Positions 22,186 through 32,779 of a stretch of DNA of 64,000 nt are shown here, piece by piece (the stretch's first letter is position 1; each line of letters begins with the position of its first letter). The notes beneath the pieces are model-generated. The model worked only from the letters and a program-made list of their open reading frames with translations. It had not been told where the DNA came from and searched no databases. Both the position numbers and the translations under genes were made by a program. Source of the stretch: Pantoea vagans (lineage in GTDB: Bacteria > Pseudomonadota > Gammaproteobacteria > Enterobacterales > Enterobacteriaceae); assembly GCF_001506165.1 (NCBI RefSeq), contig NZ_CP011427.1, positions 2,418,001-2,482,000 of the forward strand, given 5' to 3'.

Positions 22186-23436
22186 TTAACGTAAGTTGAT
22201 CAGAGTGTTGAGGATCTGATCCTGCGTTTTGATGGTCTGGCTGTTCGCCTGATAGTTACGCTGCGCAACGATCATGTTGACCAGTTCTTTACTCAGATCA
22301 ACGTTGGAAGCTTCCAGAGCGCCTGAGGTCAGTGAACCGTAAGTGCCGGTGTTCGCCAGACCAATCGCTGCCTGACCTGAAGAGTTGGTTGCCGACCAGA
22401 CGTTATCGCCCTCTGACTGCAAGCCTTCTGGGTTAGAGAAGCTGGCCAGCACGATTTGACCCAGTAACTGCGTTTTCTGGTTGGAGTAGGTACCGGTGAT
22501 GGTGCCGTCATCGTTGATGGCATAGCTGGTCAAATCGCCTGGTGCATAACCATCCTGAGTCGGGTTACCGAATGAGGTGGTGCCGGTGTTCTGCTGCGCA
22601 CTGCCCAACAGGCTCAGGCTGATCACCTGGTTAGCAGCCGCGCCGTTGGCGGCAGTCGCTGTTGCTGATGGGTTCAGCGTCAGTGAAACGGTGCTGGCGG
22701 TGCTGGCACCGCTGCTGTCTGTCACACTGGTCAACTGGCCGTTGGTGCTGAACTGCATATTGAAGCTGCCCAGGTCATCGCCAGTGGTAGAGTCAAGCGC
22801 ATGTACGGTCCAGCTGTTGCTCGCAGAGTCTTTGACGTAGTACAAATCCAGCGAGTGGTCGTTACCCTGTGAGTCATACACAGTTACAGTACTTTTCGCG
22901 TTATAGCTATCCACGTCAGACGCACTGAAGGTGGTTACGGTTGGCACGGTATCAGTCGAGTTCAGGTTTGAGACCAGGCCTGCCGTGGTGGTGGCGCGCG
23001 CGGCCATCTGCGTGGTCGGGACGCTCAATGCCACTGGGTTAGCACCGGTTTGAATGGTTGGCGGCGTACCGGTTGCCGGGTAGCCTGTCACGCTCATACC
23101 TTGGGTGTTTACCAGATTACGGTTTTCGTCCAAAGTGAACTGGCCATTACGTGAGTAATACACGCTGCCCGCTGCATCGGTCATACGGAAGAAACCGTTG
23201 CCGCTCAGTGCCACATCCAGACCACGGCTGGTTGAGGTGGTGGTACCGTCGTTGAAGTTCTGGATTACCGCAGCCACTTTAGTACCCATACCGATGTCAG
23301 AACCCGCGAACATATCGGCAAAGGAGATGGTGCTGGATTTGAAACCTGCAGTGGCGGAGTTGGCGATGTTGTTACCGATGACATCCAGGTTACTGGAGGC
23401 CGCATTCATACCACTTACAGCTTGAGAAAAAGACAT
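22186..23436 (-). CDS. flgE: Flagellar hook protein FlgE
   Basis: Main subunit of the hook (416 aa). N-terminal AVSGMNAASSNLDVIGNNIA and C-terminal EASNVDLSKELVNMIVAQRN are the conserved D0 helices. The central surface domains are Thr/Ser/Ala-rich, as is typical. Follows flgD by 24 bp. Confidence 0.98.
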   Translation of the reverse strand: MSFSQAVSGMNAASSNLDVIGNNIANSATAGFKSSTISFADMFAGSDIGMGTKVAAVIQNFNDGTTTSTSRGLDVALSGNGFFRMTDAAGSVYYSRNGQFTLDENRNLVNTQGMSVTGYPATGTPPTIQTGANPVALSVPTTQMAARATTTAGLVSNLNSTDTVPTVTTFSASDVDSYNAKSTVTVYDSQGNDHSLDLYYVKDSASNSWTVHALDSTTGDDLGSFNMQFSTNGQLTSVTDSSGASTASTVSLTLNPSATATAANGAAANQVISLSLLGSAQQNTGTTSFGNPTQDGYAPGDLTSYAINDDGTITGTYSNQKTQLLGQIVLASFSNPEGLQSEGDNVWSATNSSGQAAIGLANTGTYGSLTSGALEASNVDLSKELVNMIVAQRNYQANSQTIKTQDQILNTLINLR

Positions 23437-23460
23437 AGCGTGTCTCCTGCTTAAATTGAG

Positions 23461-24135
23461 TTAGAGAATCTGACGAACTTCATCAAGAGTGGCGGAGCCC
23501 ATGGTGCCGAGATCCAGTTTTGCGGTGTCATCGACCGTACTCACGCCATTGACGTAGGCATAGTTGAGCGGCTGGGCCACCAGTTGTGTGCTGCCGTTAC
23601 TGGCGGCGATCGAAACAGAATATTTGCCGTCGGCCACGGTTGCGCCATTGGCATCAGTGCCATCCCACGAGAAGGCATGCACACCTGACGTCAGTGCGCC
23701 CAAATCGATGGTGCGAACCACTGTTCCGTTGGCATCTTTGATGGTGGCCGTAGTCGCAGTGGAAGCGGTGGTCAGTTCCACACCGAATGGTGTGGTGGTG
23801 CCGCTTCCAACCAAAATCTGGCTGCCATCGATCATCACGCCATGACCAATCAGCGTGGTGCTTTGCAAGGACTGGCTGGTGGTCAACTGACCGGAAATGG
23901 AGCCCAGGGTGGTATTCAACTTCTCAATACCACTCAGGGTATTGATCTGTGCCAGCTGGGTGGTGAGCTGGCTGTTATCCATCGGATTGGTTGGGTCCTG
24001 GTTCTGCAACTGCGTTACCAGCATGGTCAGGAACTGGTTCTGCAGGTCCTGTGCACTGTTGCCGGTATCGGTAGAACTGGAAGAACTGAGGACCGTTGGG
24101 TCAAGATTGGCGTTAACGCCTACTGCTACACTCAT
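23461..24135 (-). CDS. flgD: Flagellar hook-capping protein FlgD
   Basis: Hook scaffold cap, discarded when the hook is complete. The product (224 aa) has the conserved FLTMLVTQLQNQDPTNPMDN stretch near residue 36 and a C-terminal domain with WDGTDANGATVADGKYS, an Ig-like FlgD motif. Located between flgC and flgE. Confidence 0.97.
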   Translation of the reverse strand: MSVAVGVNANLDPTVLSSSSSTDTGNSAQDLQNQFLTMLVTQLQNQDPTNPMDNSQLTTQLAQINTLSGIEKLNTTLGSISGQLTTSQSLQSTTLIGHGVMIDGSQILVGSGTTTPFGVELTTASTATTATIKDANGTVVRTIDLGALTSGVHAFSWDGTDANGATVADGKYSVSIAASNGSTQLVAQPLNYAYVNGVSTVDDTAKLDLGTMGSATLDEVRQIL

Positions 24136-24147
24136 GATCGTGCTCCG

Positions 24148-24552
24148 TTATTGACCCATGGTCAGGGTTTTCATCATCATTGACTTCACCGTGTTCAGCA
24201 CTTCGACGTTGGCCTGATAGCTGCGCGACGCTGACATGGTGTTAACGGTTTCTGAGACAACATCCACGTTTGGCATCTTGACGTAGCCCTTCTCATCCGC
24301 CATCGGATTGCCCGGGTCATACACCAATTTGGCGGGGGTTGGGTCGTTGACCACGCCAGCCACTTTGACACCGCCCGTTGCCGCACCCGGTGCCGCATCG
24401 GTCTGGAAAATCACCTGCTTCGCCACGTAAGGCTGGCCATCCGGTCCGGTGACGCTGTCGGCGTTGGCCAGGTTACTGGCGCTAACGTTGAGGCGCTGAG
24501 ACTGCGCCGTCATTGCAGAACCGGCGATATCAAAGATATTCAGCAATGCCAT
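24148..24552 (-). CDS. flgC: Flagellar proximal rod protein FlgC
   Basis: Proximal rod subunit, 134 aa, the family length. It starts [20 protein letters not shown], with [13 protein letters not shown] and C-terminal [19 protein letters not shown]. It follows flgB by 2 bp, indicating coupling. Confidence 0.97.
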   Translation of the reverse strand: MALLNIFDIAGSAMTAQSQRLNVSASNLANADSVTGPDGQPYVAKQVIFQTDAAPGAATGGVKVAGVVNDPTPAKLVYDPGNPMADEKGYVKMPNVDVVSETVNTMSASRSYQANVEVLNTVKSMMMKTLTMGQ

Positions 24553-24554
24553 GA

Positions 24555-24968
24555 TTATTGCCCCTGCAGTACGTTCATCATGCCTTTGATCTGGCTACTG
24601 ATGAGGGTGAGATCGGTTTGGTATTTCAGGCTGTTATCAGCAAACTGCGTACGTTCCCGATCCATATCCACGGTGTTGCCATCCGCGGCAGGTTGATCGG
24701 GTATGCGATACATCAGGTCCATTGACGGCTGAGAATTGGTCTCAGCCGCAATGTGACGAGAAGAGGTCACCTTCAGCGCCATGCTGCTGCCTTCGGCGCG
24801 ACCGTTCTCCATTACCTTGCTCAGTTGGCTGGCAAAGTCGATATCCCGCGCCTGGTAGCCCGGGGTATCGGCGTTGGCAATGTTTGACGCCAGGATTTCC
24901 TGACGCTGAGCACGCAGGTTTAACGCTTCTGTACCAAATCGCAGCGCGGCATCGAGTTTGTCGAGCAT
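24555..24968 (-). CDS. flgB: Flagellar proximal rod protein FlgB
   Basis: Rod subunit, 137 aa from the ATG at 24968, which is preceded by GGAGGAAGC and matches the E. coli start ([11 protein letters not shown]). An in-frame ATG at 25067 would add 33 non-conserved residues lying in the flgA-flgB promoter region, so I reject it. Motifs: [17 protein letters not shown] and C-terminal [16 protein letters not shown]. First gene of the flgBCDEFGHIJ operon; divergent from flgA. Confidence 0.96.
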   Translation of the reverse strand: MLDKLDAALRFGTEALNLRAQRQEILASNIANADTPGYQARDIDFASQLSKVMENGRAEGSSMALKVTSSRHIAAETNSQPSMDLMYRIPDQPAADGNTVDMDRERTQFADNSLKYQTDLTLISSQIKGMMNVLQGQ

Positions 24969-25121
24969 GCTTCCTCCGCGAATGAGAATTTTGAGCTGAC
25001 AGCTTAAGTGGACAAAAGCAAGGGTGATCGTCTGAATAGCAGCAAAAATAACGGCTATTTTTGACATTGAATTTTTCGCGCGAAGAGTAGACTCAGGCCA
25101 TCTTCTCGACAGGAGGCGTTT

Positions 25122-25781
25122 ATGCGCAGATCTTCACCCTTGCTGGCCACCCTTTTGTTGGCCATCGCGCTGCCCGGCTATTCAGCGGATTTGACCGCTC
25201 AGTTAACCCAGTTTTTCAAAGCGCGCGATCCGCAGCACGCGGCGGGTATGACCGTAGTGATTCGCACGCCACAAGAACAGTGGCCGACGTGTGATACGCC
25301 GGAGCTGCAGCTCCCGGGCAACAGCCGCCAGTGGGGTAACCTCAGCATTTCAGCTAACTGTGCGCAGAATCGTCGCTTTTTGCAGGTGCAGGTGCAGGTC
25401 ACGGGGCAATATCTGGTGGCCAGTCGTCAGGTGATGCGCGGAACAACGCTCGACCCAAATGATTTCCGCATGGAAACTGGTCGTCTGGATGAATTGCCGC
25501 CACGCGCGCTGTTTGACCACAACAGCGTGGCCGATGCGATTGCGCTGCGCGATATCCCCCCTGGACAGGCGGTAACCGCTTCCATGTTGCGTCAGCCATG
25601 GCGTGTTAAAGCGGGTCAAAATGTGATGGTAGTGGCGAGTGGAAACGGGTTTAATGCCAGCAGCGAAGGACGTGCGCTGAACAACGCCAGCGCAGCTCAA
25701 ATGGTGCGTGTACGCATGGGAAATGGGCAGGTGGTCAGCGGTCGCGTCGACGCGGATGGGAATATTCTGATATCGCTATAA
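25122..25781 (+). CDS. flgA: Flagellar P-ring assembly chaperone FlgA
   Basis: Periplasmic chaperone for FlgI. The 219-aa precursor has a Sec signal peptide (about residues 1-21, ending GYSA) and a C-terminal SAF domain (about 95-219; [27 protein letters not shown] segment). Divergent from flgB across a 153-bp gap that must carry the class 2 (FlhDC-dependent) promoters; I could not pin an FlhDC box. Followed by flgMN. Confidence 0.95.
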   Translation: MRRSSPLLATLLLAIALPGYSADLTAQLTQFFKARDPQHAAGMTVVIRTPQEQWPTCDTPELQLPGNSRQWGNLSISANCAQNRRFLQVQVQVTGQYLVASRQVMRGTTLDPNDFRMETGRLDELPPRALFDHNSVADAIALRDIPPGQAVTASMLRQPWRVKAGQNVMVVASGNGFNASSEGRALNNASAAQMVRVRMGNGQVVSGRVDADGNILISL

Positions 25782-25786
25782 AGCGT

Positions 25787-25813
25787 TAAAGAACCCTGCT
25801 GTTCTGCCGATAG
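25787..25813 (+). promoter_or_regulatory. Sigma-28 (FliA) promoter of flgMN
   Basis: TAAA (25787-25790), 15 nt, GCCGATAG (25806-25813): near-perfect sigma-28 consensus, about 75 bp before flgM and just after flgA. It gives class 3 expression of the sigma-28 antagonist itself, as known in Salmonella and E. coli. Confidence 0.88.
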
Positions 25814-25886
25814 AGATATCAACAAAGACATTACCCTATGCTGACTCAGTTGGCTGACCCCCAACTGACCTTACAGGAGCAAGACC

Positions 25887-26195
25887 ATGAGCATCGAAAG
25901 AACGCAACCATTAAATCCGGTGAGCACTGTACAGTCTCGCGACACCAACGACAACAGCAGCAAAGTGCGTCAAACCGCCACGTCTGCCACCACAACTACC
26001 ACCAGCGAAAGCGGTGCGGAAGTGAAGTTGAGTGCCGCTCAGGCGCAGCTGATGCAGCCTGGCAGTAAAGACATCAACACCGCACGTGTTGAACAACTGA
26101 AGACCGCCATTCGTAATGGTGAACTGAAAATGGATACCGGTAAGATCGCCGATGCGCTGATCGCCGATACCAAGGCGTATTTAGAGGGTAACTGA
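25887..26195 (+). CDS. flgM: Anti-sigma-28 factor FlgM
   Basis: Binds and blocks sigma-28 until it is exported through the finished hook-basal body. The 102-aa product starts [16 protein letters not shown] and has the C-terminal sigma-binding half ([19 protein letters not shown], then a helix ending in [10 protein letters not shown]). The N-terminal half is Ser/Thr/Asn-rich and probably disordered. RBS AGGAGC 9 bp upstream. Confidence 0.95.
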   Translation: MSIERTQPLNPVSTVQSRDTNDNSSKVRQTATSATTTTTSESGAEVKLSAAQAQLMQPGSKDINTARVEQLKTAIRNGELKMDTGKIADALIADTKAYLEGN

Positions 26196-26200
26196 TCCCA

Positions 26201-26632
26201 ATGGACAATCTGCTGACCACCTTAGAAAAAATGCAGGATGTGCTGGCTTCACTCACTGTAGTGATGGATGAAGAGCAACAACAACTTTCTGCCGGCCAGG
26301 TTAATGGCAACCTGTTACAGCGCATATCAGAAGACAAAAGCGCGCTGCTGACCACGTTGAATTATCTGGACGAAATGCGCCGTAATACCGAAAAATCGCT
26401 CGGTACGCAGGCGCCTTATGGTGGTCACAGCGATCGTGAACGCCGCTGGCAGAGCATTCAGCAGCATACCCGCCGTTTGCGTGATACCAACACGCACAAT
26501 GGTATTCTGTTGCAACATCAAATCCGCTATACCCATGATGCGCTGGCGGTGCTTAAACCGCATCAGACGCAGGCGTTTTACGGCCCAGATGGATTAGGCA
26601 AGGGTCAGGCGACCTTGAGTCGCAAAGGGTAA
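26201..26632 (+). CDS. flgN: Flagellar export chaperone FlgN
   Basis: Cytosolic chaperone for FlgK and FlgL. The product (143 aa) is mostly alpha-helical with a long N-terminal amphipathic helix (MDNLLTTLEKMQDVLASLTV) and a C-terminal helix region (NTHNGILLQHQIRYTHDAL) expected to bind HAP C-termini. Five bp after flgM, same transcript, followed by a terminator. Confidence 0.95.
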   Translation: MDNLLTTLEKMQDVLASLTVVMDEEQQQLSAGQVNGNLLQRISEDKSALLTTLNYLDEMRRNTEKSLGTQAPYGGHSDRERRWQSIQQHTRRLRDTNTHNGILLQHQIRYTHDALAVLKPHQTQAFYGPDGLGKGQATLSRKG

Positions 26633-26635
26633 AAA

Positions 26636-26668
26636 GAAAAAATCCCGCCGAAGCGGGATTTTTTTTAT
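26636..26668. terminator. Shared terminator between flgN and murJ
   Basis: AATCCCGC/GCGGGATT stem with CGAA loop (26641-26660), followed on + by eight T and preceded by an A-rich run. Because murJ converges from the right and its stop lies in the T-tract, it probably serves both. Confidence 0.88.
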
Positions 26669-28203
26669 GCCAGCGTGCGGCGGGCAAAATCCTTGGGTCG
26701 GAAGCCGAGCAAGCCCAACATCACAAAGTAGGCGCCGCCACCGATGGCGCACACCGCCGCCAGACGCAGCAAACGCCACCACATCTGCCCCTCTTCCCAC
26801 GCCGGCATCACGTACAGAATGCCGAGCAGTGCAGCGGCCATCACCACCACCGCAATAAACAACCGCACAAGGAAGCTGAGCCAGCCAGGCTGCGGCTGGA
26901 AGATATCTTGCTTACGTAATTGCCAGTAAAGCAGCGCGGCATTAAGACAGGCCGCCAGACCAATCGATAATGACAGCCCAGCATGCTTAAGCGGGCCAAT
27001 AAAGGCCAGGTTCATCAGCTGTGTCATGATTAGCGTGACGATAGCAATTTTAACCGGCGTTTTGATGTCCTGACGGGAATAGAAACCGGGTGCCAGCACC
27101 TTCACCACAATCAGCCCCATCAAGCCCACCGAATACGCGACCAGCGCGCGTTGCGTCATGGCGGCATCAAACGCCGTGAACTTACCGTACTGGAACAAGG
27201 CCACTGTCAACGGCCCGGAAAGAATGCCCAATGCCACCGCGCTAGGCAGCGCCAGCAGGAAGCACAAACGCAAACCCCAATCCATTAAACGCGAATATTC
27301 GTCATGATTACCGCTGGCAAAACTCTTCGCCAGTGACGGCAACAAAATGGTGCCTAATGCCACACCCAGTACGCCGGAAGGGAATTCCATCAGTCGGTCC
27401 GCATAGTACATCCAGGATACCGAACCGGAGACGAGGAAGGAGGCAAAAATGGTGTTGATGATCAACGAAATCTGACTCACCGACACACCAAGAATGGCTG
27501 GCCCCATCTGACGCATCACACGCCATACGCCCGCATCACGCAGATTAACGCGAGGCAGCACCAGCATGCCAATTTTCTTCAGATGCGGCAGCTGGTAGAA
27601 GAGCTGCAGGACGCCCCCCACCACCACGGCCCATGCCAGTGCCATCACCGGCGGATGGAAGTGTGGCGCGGCAAACACGGCAAAACCAATCATGCTGATA
27701 TTCAGCAGCGTAGGGGCAAACGCGGGCACCGAAAAGCGATTCCAGGTATTCAGGATCGCCCCCGCCAGGGACGCGAGGGAGATCAGCAGAATATAAGGAA
27801 AGGTCACGCGTAACAGCGAACTGGTCAGGGCAAATTTATCCGCTGTATCGGCAAATCCTGGCGCCGTCACGATAATCACCCAAGGTGCGGCAATCATGCC
27901 CAGCACCGTCACCACCGCCAACACCAGCGTCAGCAAACCCGAGACATAGGCGACAAACACGCGCGTGGCGTCTTCACCCTGTTTACTCTTGTACTCAGCG
28001 AGAATGGGCACGAACGCCTGTGAAAATGCGCCTTCGGCAAAAATACGGCGCAACAGATTCGGCAGCTTGAAGGCAACGAAGAAGGCATCGGTGGCCATCC
28101 CGGCACCGAAAACCCGGGCCACAATGGCATCACGGGCAAAACCCAGCACGCGGGAAAACAGCGTCATCGAACTGACCGCAGCCAGCGATTTCAACAAATT
28201 CAT
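26665..28203 (-). CDS. murJ: Lipid II flippase MurJ
   Basis: Essential inner-membrane flippase for the peptidoglycan precursor lipid II (MOP superfamily, formerly MviN). The 512-residue product is hydrophobic throughout, with about 14 membrane segments, starting [20 protein letters not shown] and followed by [19 protein letters not shown]. It converges on flgMN, as in E. coli. Confidence 0.97.
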   Translation of the reverse strand: MNLLKSLAAVSSMTLFSRVLGFARDAIVARVFGAGMATDAFFVAFKLPNLLRRIFAEGAFSQAFVPILAEYKSKQGEDATRVFVAYVSGLLTLVLAVVTVLGMIAAPWVIIVTAPGFADTADKFALTSSLLRVTFPYILLISLASLAGAILNTWNRFSVPAFAPTLLNISMIGFAVFAAPHFHPPVMALAWAVVVGGVLQLFYQLPHLKKIGMLVLPRVNLRDAGVWRVMRQMGPAILGVSVSQISLIINTIFASFLVSGSVSWMYYADRLMEFPSGVLGVALGTILLPSLAKSFASGNHDEYSRLMDWGLRLCFLLALPSAVALGILSGPLTVALFQYGKFTAFDAAMTQRALVAYSVGLMGLIVVKVLAPGFYSRQDIKTPVKIAIVTLIMTQLMNLAFIGPLKHAGLSLSIGLAACLNAALLYWQLRKQDIFQPQPGWLSFLVRLFIAVVVMAAALLGILYVMPAWEEGQMWWRLLRLAAVCAIGGGAYFVMLGLLGFRPKDFARRTLA

Positions 28204-28324
28204 AGTGTGTGGCGCATCCTGAAAAGTTTCGGATAAATGAGCAACTTAGCGCGGACATCCTGTGATGTCCGGCGATAGTCTACTGCCACAGCGGGAAATG
28301 ACCAGCATTGAGTGTTACAAGGGG

Positions 28325-29245
28325 TTATTCCTGTTCAGCATCTCGCCACAGTTTTTCGACCCAACGCTGCGCCGCCAGCGCCTGTTCGCCACTGGTTTCA
28401 GGCATCGTCTGATTTTCTACACACTGGATAAAATGGTGTGCCGCACCGCTGAATCCACGCTGCGTCAGGTGGTCTTGCCAGGCTGGCGGCGCGCTGCGAT
28501 ACAAACCGCTGCTGTTCTCTTGCTGCCAGTCACGCATTTCGTTGATTTCGATATAGTCGCCGTCACAGATAGCACTGACCACTTCACGCTGAGTGCCGGC
28601 ACGCCGATGCATGCTGGTGGTGATTTGCAGCGCACCTGCCGAGAAGTGATGCTCCGCGTACAACATTGCACCCTCGTCATTAGTCTCAATGTGGCCTTGC
28701 TCGCGCGTCAGCTTGCCCCCCGCCAGCCACAGTGCGGTATCAACCACATGCAGATAATCATCCAGCAGGGTAAAACGCAGATCATGAGGGCCGACGCTAT
28801 CCGCACGATGTTTCTCAATGCGCAATGAGGCTGCACGCGGCATTTCACTTTTCAACTGCTGATAGCGTGGCGCAAAACGGCGATTGAACCCCACCATCAA
28901 TTTACGTTTCCGCTTCTCCGCCAACGCCACCAGGGTTTCAGCTTGCTGCAAGGTTTCGGCTAAGGGTTTATCGACACAGACATCTTTACCCGCCAGCAGC
29001 AGTGCTTGCACCACCTCAAAATGGCTGGCGGTACTGCTGTGCACAAATACCGCGTCACTGGCCGCGGCCAGTGCATCGAGCTGACTAAAATAAGGCATAC
29101 GGTAGCTGTCGCAGATCGGCTGCGCTTTTGCCTGATTGGGTGAAAAAGCCCCGGCTAACTGCCAGCCTGTTGCCTGAGACAACACCGGCAACCAGGCTTT
29201 CTGTGCGATGCCGCCTAGTCCCACCATGCCAATACGCAGCGTCAT
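28325..29245 (-). CDS. mviM: Gfo/Idh/MocA-family oxidoreductase MviM
   Basis: NAD(P)-dependent oxidoreductase family protein of unknown physiological substrate. The product (306 aa) has a Rossmann motif GLGGIAQKAWLPVL near the N-terminus and the family lysine motif CVDKPLAET (about residues 94-102). It starts one base after the yceH stop and lies 121 bp before murJ, the E. coli order. Confidence 0.93.
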   Translation of the reverse strand: MTLRIGMVGLGGIAQKAWLPVLSQATGWQLAGAFSPNQAKAQPICDSYRMPYFSQLDALAAASDAVFVHSSTASHFEVVQALLLAGKDVCVDKPLAETLQQAETLVALAEKRKRKLMVGFNRRFAPRYQQLKSEMPRAASLRIEKHRADSVGPHDLRFTLLDDYLHVVDTALWLAGGKLTREQGHIETNDEGAMLYAEHHFSAGALQITTSMHRRAGTQREVVSAICDGDYIEINEMRDWQQENSSGLYRSAPPAWQDHLTQRGFSGAAHHFIQCVENQTMPETSGEQALAAQRWVEKLWRDAEQE

Positions 29246-29246
29246 C

Positions 29247-29876
29247 TTAATGCTCCTGTTGCAGCAATTGTTCCAGCTGCGCCACGCGGGCTTCTAACTG
29301 TGCAACCCGTGTAGCAAGATCGTCGTGGTTAACTGCACTGACGTTTTCTGATGCCTCTTCCAGCACATCACCAGCGAAAAGGTGCATGTAGCGGCTTTCG
29401 CGTTTTCCCGGCTCACGTGCAAGGCGCACCACCATCGGGCCATCATCCCGCGTAATTAAGTCATTGAGCGTCTGCTCCACTTCGTTCATGTCGCTAAACT
29501 CATGCAGACGGCCACTGCGGGTACGCAGCTCGCCTGGCGTCTGCGCACCGCGCAAGAACAGCAAGGTCAATACCGCGACTTCGGCACTGCTGAGTTGCAG
29601 GTTGCCAAACGCCGAGTTGCAGAAGCGCTGCTCATATTTACTCACGCGCTGACCAAAACCGCTATTGGAGGTCACCAGATGCTTCTTCACCAGCTCATCA
29701 AGCTGTGACTGCACCTCCATTTCGCTGAGGTTCATCACCGGTTCGCGGTTGGATTTTTGATTGCAGGCGGTGACAACGCCATTGAGGGAGAGTGGATACT
29801 GTTCGGGCGTAGTGACCTGCTTTTCCAGTAGGCAGCCAATAACGCGCAGCGCCTGAGCAGAGAGTGCCATCTTCAT
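29247..29876 (-). CDS. yceH: DUF480 protein YceH
   Basis: Conserved winged-helix-like protein of unknown role. From the ATG at 29876 (209 aa), preceded by AAGGAC, it begins [19 protein letters not shown] and contains [14 protein letters not shown] and REPVMNLSE, matching E. coli YceH. A longer in-frame start at 29966 would overlap rimJ and adds non-conserved residues, so I reject it. The C-terminal 30 residues ([19 protein letters not shown]) are a heptad coiled coil. Confidence 0.92.
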   Translation of the reverse strand: MKMALSAQALRVIGCLLEKQVTTPEQYPLSLNGVVTACNQKSNREPVMNLSEMEVQSQLDELVKKHLVTSNSGFGQRVSKYEQRFCNSAFGNLQLSSAEVAVLTLLFLRGAQTPGELRTRSGRLHEFSDMNEVEQTLNDLITRDDGPMVVRLAREPGKRESRYMHLFAGDVLEEASENVSAVNHDDLATRVAQLEARVAQLEQLLQQEH

Positions 29877-29889
29877 TTTCAAGTCCTTA

Positions 29890-30486
29890 TTATTGTCCAC
29901 GACGATCCGGGGTCCAGTCGCGCCAGGTGAGCGCCGTGAGGACATGATCCTGCCAGCGTCCATCAATCAGCAAATAGTCTTTCGCATAACCCTCTTTCTC
30001 AAAACCGAGTCGTGCCAGCAGATCGCCACTGCGTTGATTATGCGGCATATAGTTGGCCATGATGCGATGGATACGTTGCTGGCGCTGCATATAGCGAATC
30101 GCCGACTGCAGCGCTTCAAACATCATGCCCTGCCCTTGCCACTTTTCGCCCAGCGAATAGCCGAGATAACAGGCGTGAAAGGAACCACGCAGCACATTAC
30201 TGAAATTCGCGACGCCGCGTATTTCATGCTCTTCCTGGTCCATCAACACAAAATAGTAGGCAGACCCCTGTTTATGCATATCAGCGATCAATCCTAAACG
30301 CGCCTGCCAGCCGGAGGGATAGCAGTGGCTTTCATCACGCACCGGCTCCCAGGGTTTGAGAAAAACGCGATTTTCGGCGTAATAATCCGCCAGTCGCCAG
30401 GCATCGCGTTCGTGCACTAAACGAACCACCAAACGGTCGGTCGTGAGGCGCACGCGTGGGCCAGCAGAACGATAGCCAAACATCAT
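29890..30486 (-). CDS. rimJ: Ribosomal protein S5 N-acetyltransferase RimJ
   Basis: GNAT-family acetyltransferase modifying the alanine N-terminus of ribosomal protein S5. The product (198 aa; 197 if the second ATG is used) starts [20 protein letters not shown], and has the acetyl-CoA loop region [18 protein letters not shown] and [20 protein letters not shown]. 13 bp before yceH. Confidence 0.96.
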   Translation of the reverse strand: MMFGYRSAGPRVRLTTDRLVVRLVHERDAWRLADYYAENRVFLKPWEPVRDESHCYPSGWQARLGLIADMHKQGSAYYFVLMDQEEHEIRGVANFSNVLRGSFHACYLGYSLGEKWQGQGMMFEALQSAIRYMQRQQRIHRIMANYMPHNQRSGDLLARLGFEKEGYAKDYLLIDGRWQDHVLTALTWRDWTPDRRGQ

Positions 30487-30728
30487 GACTCCTGAAATCC
30501 ATAACTTTAAGAAAGATGTACGCCAGCGGCGATACTTCTCACTATAACCGCCACCTTGGCTGCGGTAAAACCCTTGCCATAGGGCAAAGTGATTCTTCCC
30601 GATTCAGGATTAATATTCCTGCTCATGCGATTAAAAAATATCATCCTGATAACCCTGTTTTTCCCCTGTTGGCAGGCGGAAAATAGACCAACTGGTCTCT
30701 TTCTCTTCTCTCTTGCTCAGGATAAAGC

Positions 30729-31931
30729 ATGTCTCGGGTAGCGCGGGCACGACGCCTCGGTAAAACATTTTTGTTAGTGGATAACATGCTGGTGGTGTTA
30801 GGGTTTTTCGTGGTATTCCCCCTGATTTCCATTCACTTTGTTGAGCAACTCGGCTGGGCGGCATTAATGGTCGGCATCGCGCTGGGTCTGCGTCAATTTG
30901 TGCAGCAAGGATTGGGCATTTTTGGCGGTGCTATTGCTGACCGCTTTGGTGCGCGTCCTTTGATTGTGACAGGCATGTTGATGCGCGCCGCCGGGTTTGC
31001 CTGCATGGCGCTGGCACACCAACCCTGGCTGCTGTGGCTGGCCTGCCTGCTCTCGGGGCTGGGAGGCACCTTGTTTGATCCCCCCCGCAGTGCCATGGTG
31101 GTTAAGCTGGTGCGTGCTCGCGAGCGCGGACGTTTTTTCTCCCTTCTGATGATGCAAGACAGTGCCGGTGCGGTATTGGGCGCGCTGGTCGGCAGTTGGC
31201 TGCTGGCGTGGGATTTCCGTCTGGTGTGCTGGGTGGGTGCAGCGGTGTTTGTCGCGGCAGCCATCTTTAATGCCGTATGGTTACCGGCATGGCGCATCTC
31301 AACCGAACGGATTGCCATGCGCGAAGGCATGCAGCGGGTCTGGCAAGATAAGCGTTTTCGCCTCTATGTGCTGACGCTGACAGGCTATTACATTCTGGCG
31401 GTGCAAGTGATGCTGATGCTGCCCGTGATGGTCAACCAGGTGGCTGGCGCGCCGGCTGCGGTGAAATGGATGTATGCCATCGAAGCCATGTTGTCATTGA
31501 GCCTGCTCTATCCGCTGGCACGCTGGAGCGAAAAACGTTTTCGTTTAGAAACGCGTCTGATGGCCGGTTTGTTCCTGATGACCTTCAGCCTGCTGCCAGT
31601 AGGCATGACCGATTCATTGCCCTCTCTGTTTATGCTCATTGGCGTGTTTTATCTCGGTTCCATTATTGCCGAACCGGCGCGAGAAACGCTTAGCGCTTCA
31701 TTGGCCAGTTCACGTGCTCGCGGAAGTTACATGGGCTTTAGCCGATTAGGGCTCGCCATTGGAGGGTTGATTGGCTACTCCGGTGGCGGCTGGATGTTTG
31801 ATGTTGGGCAGCAGATGGCACTGCCTGAACTGCCATGGATGTTATTGAGCAGCGTCGGCATGATCACGCTGTTGGCCTTGTGGTGGCAGTTCCAGCCACG
31901 CCCGGTGGCACCGGCCATCTTCAGCAGCTAG
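30729..31931 (+). CDS. mdtH: MFS multidrug efflux transporter MdtH
   Basis: Inner-membrane major facilitator; E. coli MdtH gives modest quinolone resistance when overproduced. The 400-residue product has about 12 membrane segments and the MFS loop motif [12 protein letters not shown] between TM2 and TM3. Divergent from rimJ across 242 bp. The start ATG at 30729 matches the E. coli N-terminus ([19 protein letters not shown]). Confidence 0.95.
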   Translation: MSRVARARRLGKTFLLVDNMLVVLGFFVVFPLISIHFVEQLGWAALMVGIALGLRQFVQQGLGIFGGAIADRFGARPLIVTGMLMRAAGFACMALAHQPWLLWLACLLSGLGGTLFDPPRSAMVVKLVRARERGRFFSLLMMQDSAGAVLGALVGSWLLAWDFRLVCWVGAAVFVAAAIFNAVWLPAWRISTERIAMREGMQRVWQDKRFRLYVLTLTGYYILAVQVMLMLPVMVNQVAGAPAAVKWMYAIEAMLSLSLLYPLARWSEKRFRLETRLMAGLFLMTFSLLPVGMTDSLPSLFMLIGVFYLGSIIAEPARETLSASLASSRARGSYMGFSRLGLAIGGLIGYSGGGWMFDVGQQMALPELPWMLLSSVGMITLLALWWQFQPRPVAPAIFSS

Positions 31932-31977
31932 TTTGCCCCTGCTGATAATCTCTTCCATACTTCCCGCACGTCCGGAA

Positions 31978-32002
31978 AAAGGGTGACGCTTGTCACCCTT
32001 AT
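31978..32002 (+). terminator. Hairpin after mdtH
   Basis: AGGGTGAC/GTCACCCT stem with GCTT loop (31980-31999) lies 49 bp past the mdtH stop and just upstream of grxB. The following T-tract is weak, so it may be only a partial terminator. Confidence 0.5.
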
Positions 32003-32020
32003 CATCACAGGAGAAGCGGG

Positions 32021-32668
32021 ATGAAACTCTACATCTACGATCACTGCCCTTTCTGCGTCAAAGCGCGCATGATTTTTGGTTTAAAAAATCTGCCGGTCGA
32101 GCTGATCGTCATGCTCAATGACGACGAGCAGATGCCAAAGAAACTGATTGGTCAGAAGATGGCCCCGATACTGCAAAAGGCCGATGGCAGTGCGATGCCG
32201 GAAAGCATGGATATTGTGCGACTGGTGGATAAGCAAGACCGCGAGCCGCTGCTTAACGGCAAAAATAACCCGGCTATCAGTGACTGGCTGCGCCGCGTTA
32301 ATGGCTACATTAATAAACTTCTGATTCCCCGTATTGCTGACGCCGCCTTTGCCGAGTTTGCCACGCCTGAAGCGCGCAACTATTTCCGTGATAAAAAGCA
32401 AGCCAGCCTCGGTGACTTTGGCGAACTGCGCAAACACGCGCCGGGACTGATTAAAAATATCAGTGATGATTTGCGCCAGCTCGATAAGTTGATCGTCAAA
32501 CCCAATGCGGTCAATGGCGAACTGTCTGAAGACGACATCAATCTCTTCCCGCTGTTACGCTCCCTGACGCTGGTTGCCGGTATCGACTGGCCCAGCCGCG
32601 TCGCCGATTATCGTGACAACATGGCAAAGCAAACGCAGATTAACCTGCTCTCTTCTATCGCTGCATAA
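32021..32668 (+). CDS. grxB: Glutaredoxin 2
   Basis: GST-like glutaredoxin that reduces glutathione-mixed disulfides. The product (215 aa) has the active site CPFC at residues 9-12, then VELIVMLNDDEQMPKKLIG and PAISDWLRRVNGYINKL. RBS AGGAGAAG about 8 bp upstream. The two-domain length is normal for Grx2. Confidence 0.97.
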   Translation: MKLYIYDHCPFCVKARMIFGLKNLPVELIVMLNDDEQMPKKLIGQKMAPILQKADGSAMPESMDIVRLVDKQDREPLLNGKNNPAISDWLRRVNGYINKLLIPRIADAAFAEFATPEARNYFRDKKQASLGDFGELRKHAPGLIKNISDDLRQLDKLIVKPNAVNGELSEDDINLFPLLRSLTLVAGIDWPSRVADYRDNMAKQTQINLLSSIAA

Positions 32669-32678
32669 TCTGTGCTTT

Positions 32679-32704
32679 ACGAGAAACGCATCCGCGTTTC
32701 TCGT
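32679..32704 (+). other. Perfect 11-bp hairpin between grxB and yceB
   Basis: ACGAGAAACGC pairs perfectly with GCGTTTCTCGT around an ATCC loop. No T-tract follows, so it does not look like a simple terminator. It may stabilise the grxB 3' end or lie in the yceB leader. Confidence 0.6.
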
Positions 32705-32779
32705 ACCTCTCCTGGTGACTCCTGGCCCGCTTTCAGGCAGGCTATGCCGGGTTTGCCATATCATTCAGGAAGAGGAAAG

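Noticed and set aside
24969..25067. N-terminal extension of flgB (33 residues, hydrophobic)
   Set aside because: The ATG at 24968 has a strong ribosome site and matches the FlgB family start. The extension would place a signal-like segment on a protein exported without one and would cover the flgA-flgB promoter region.
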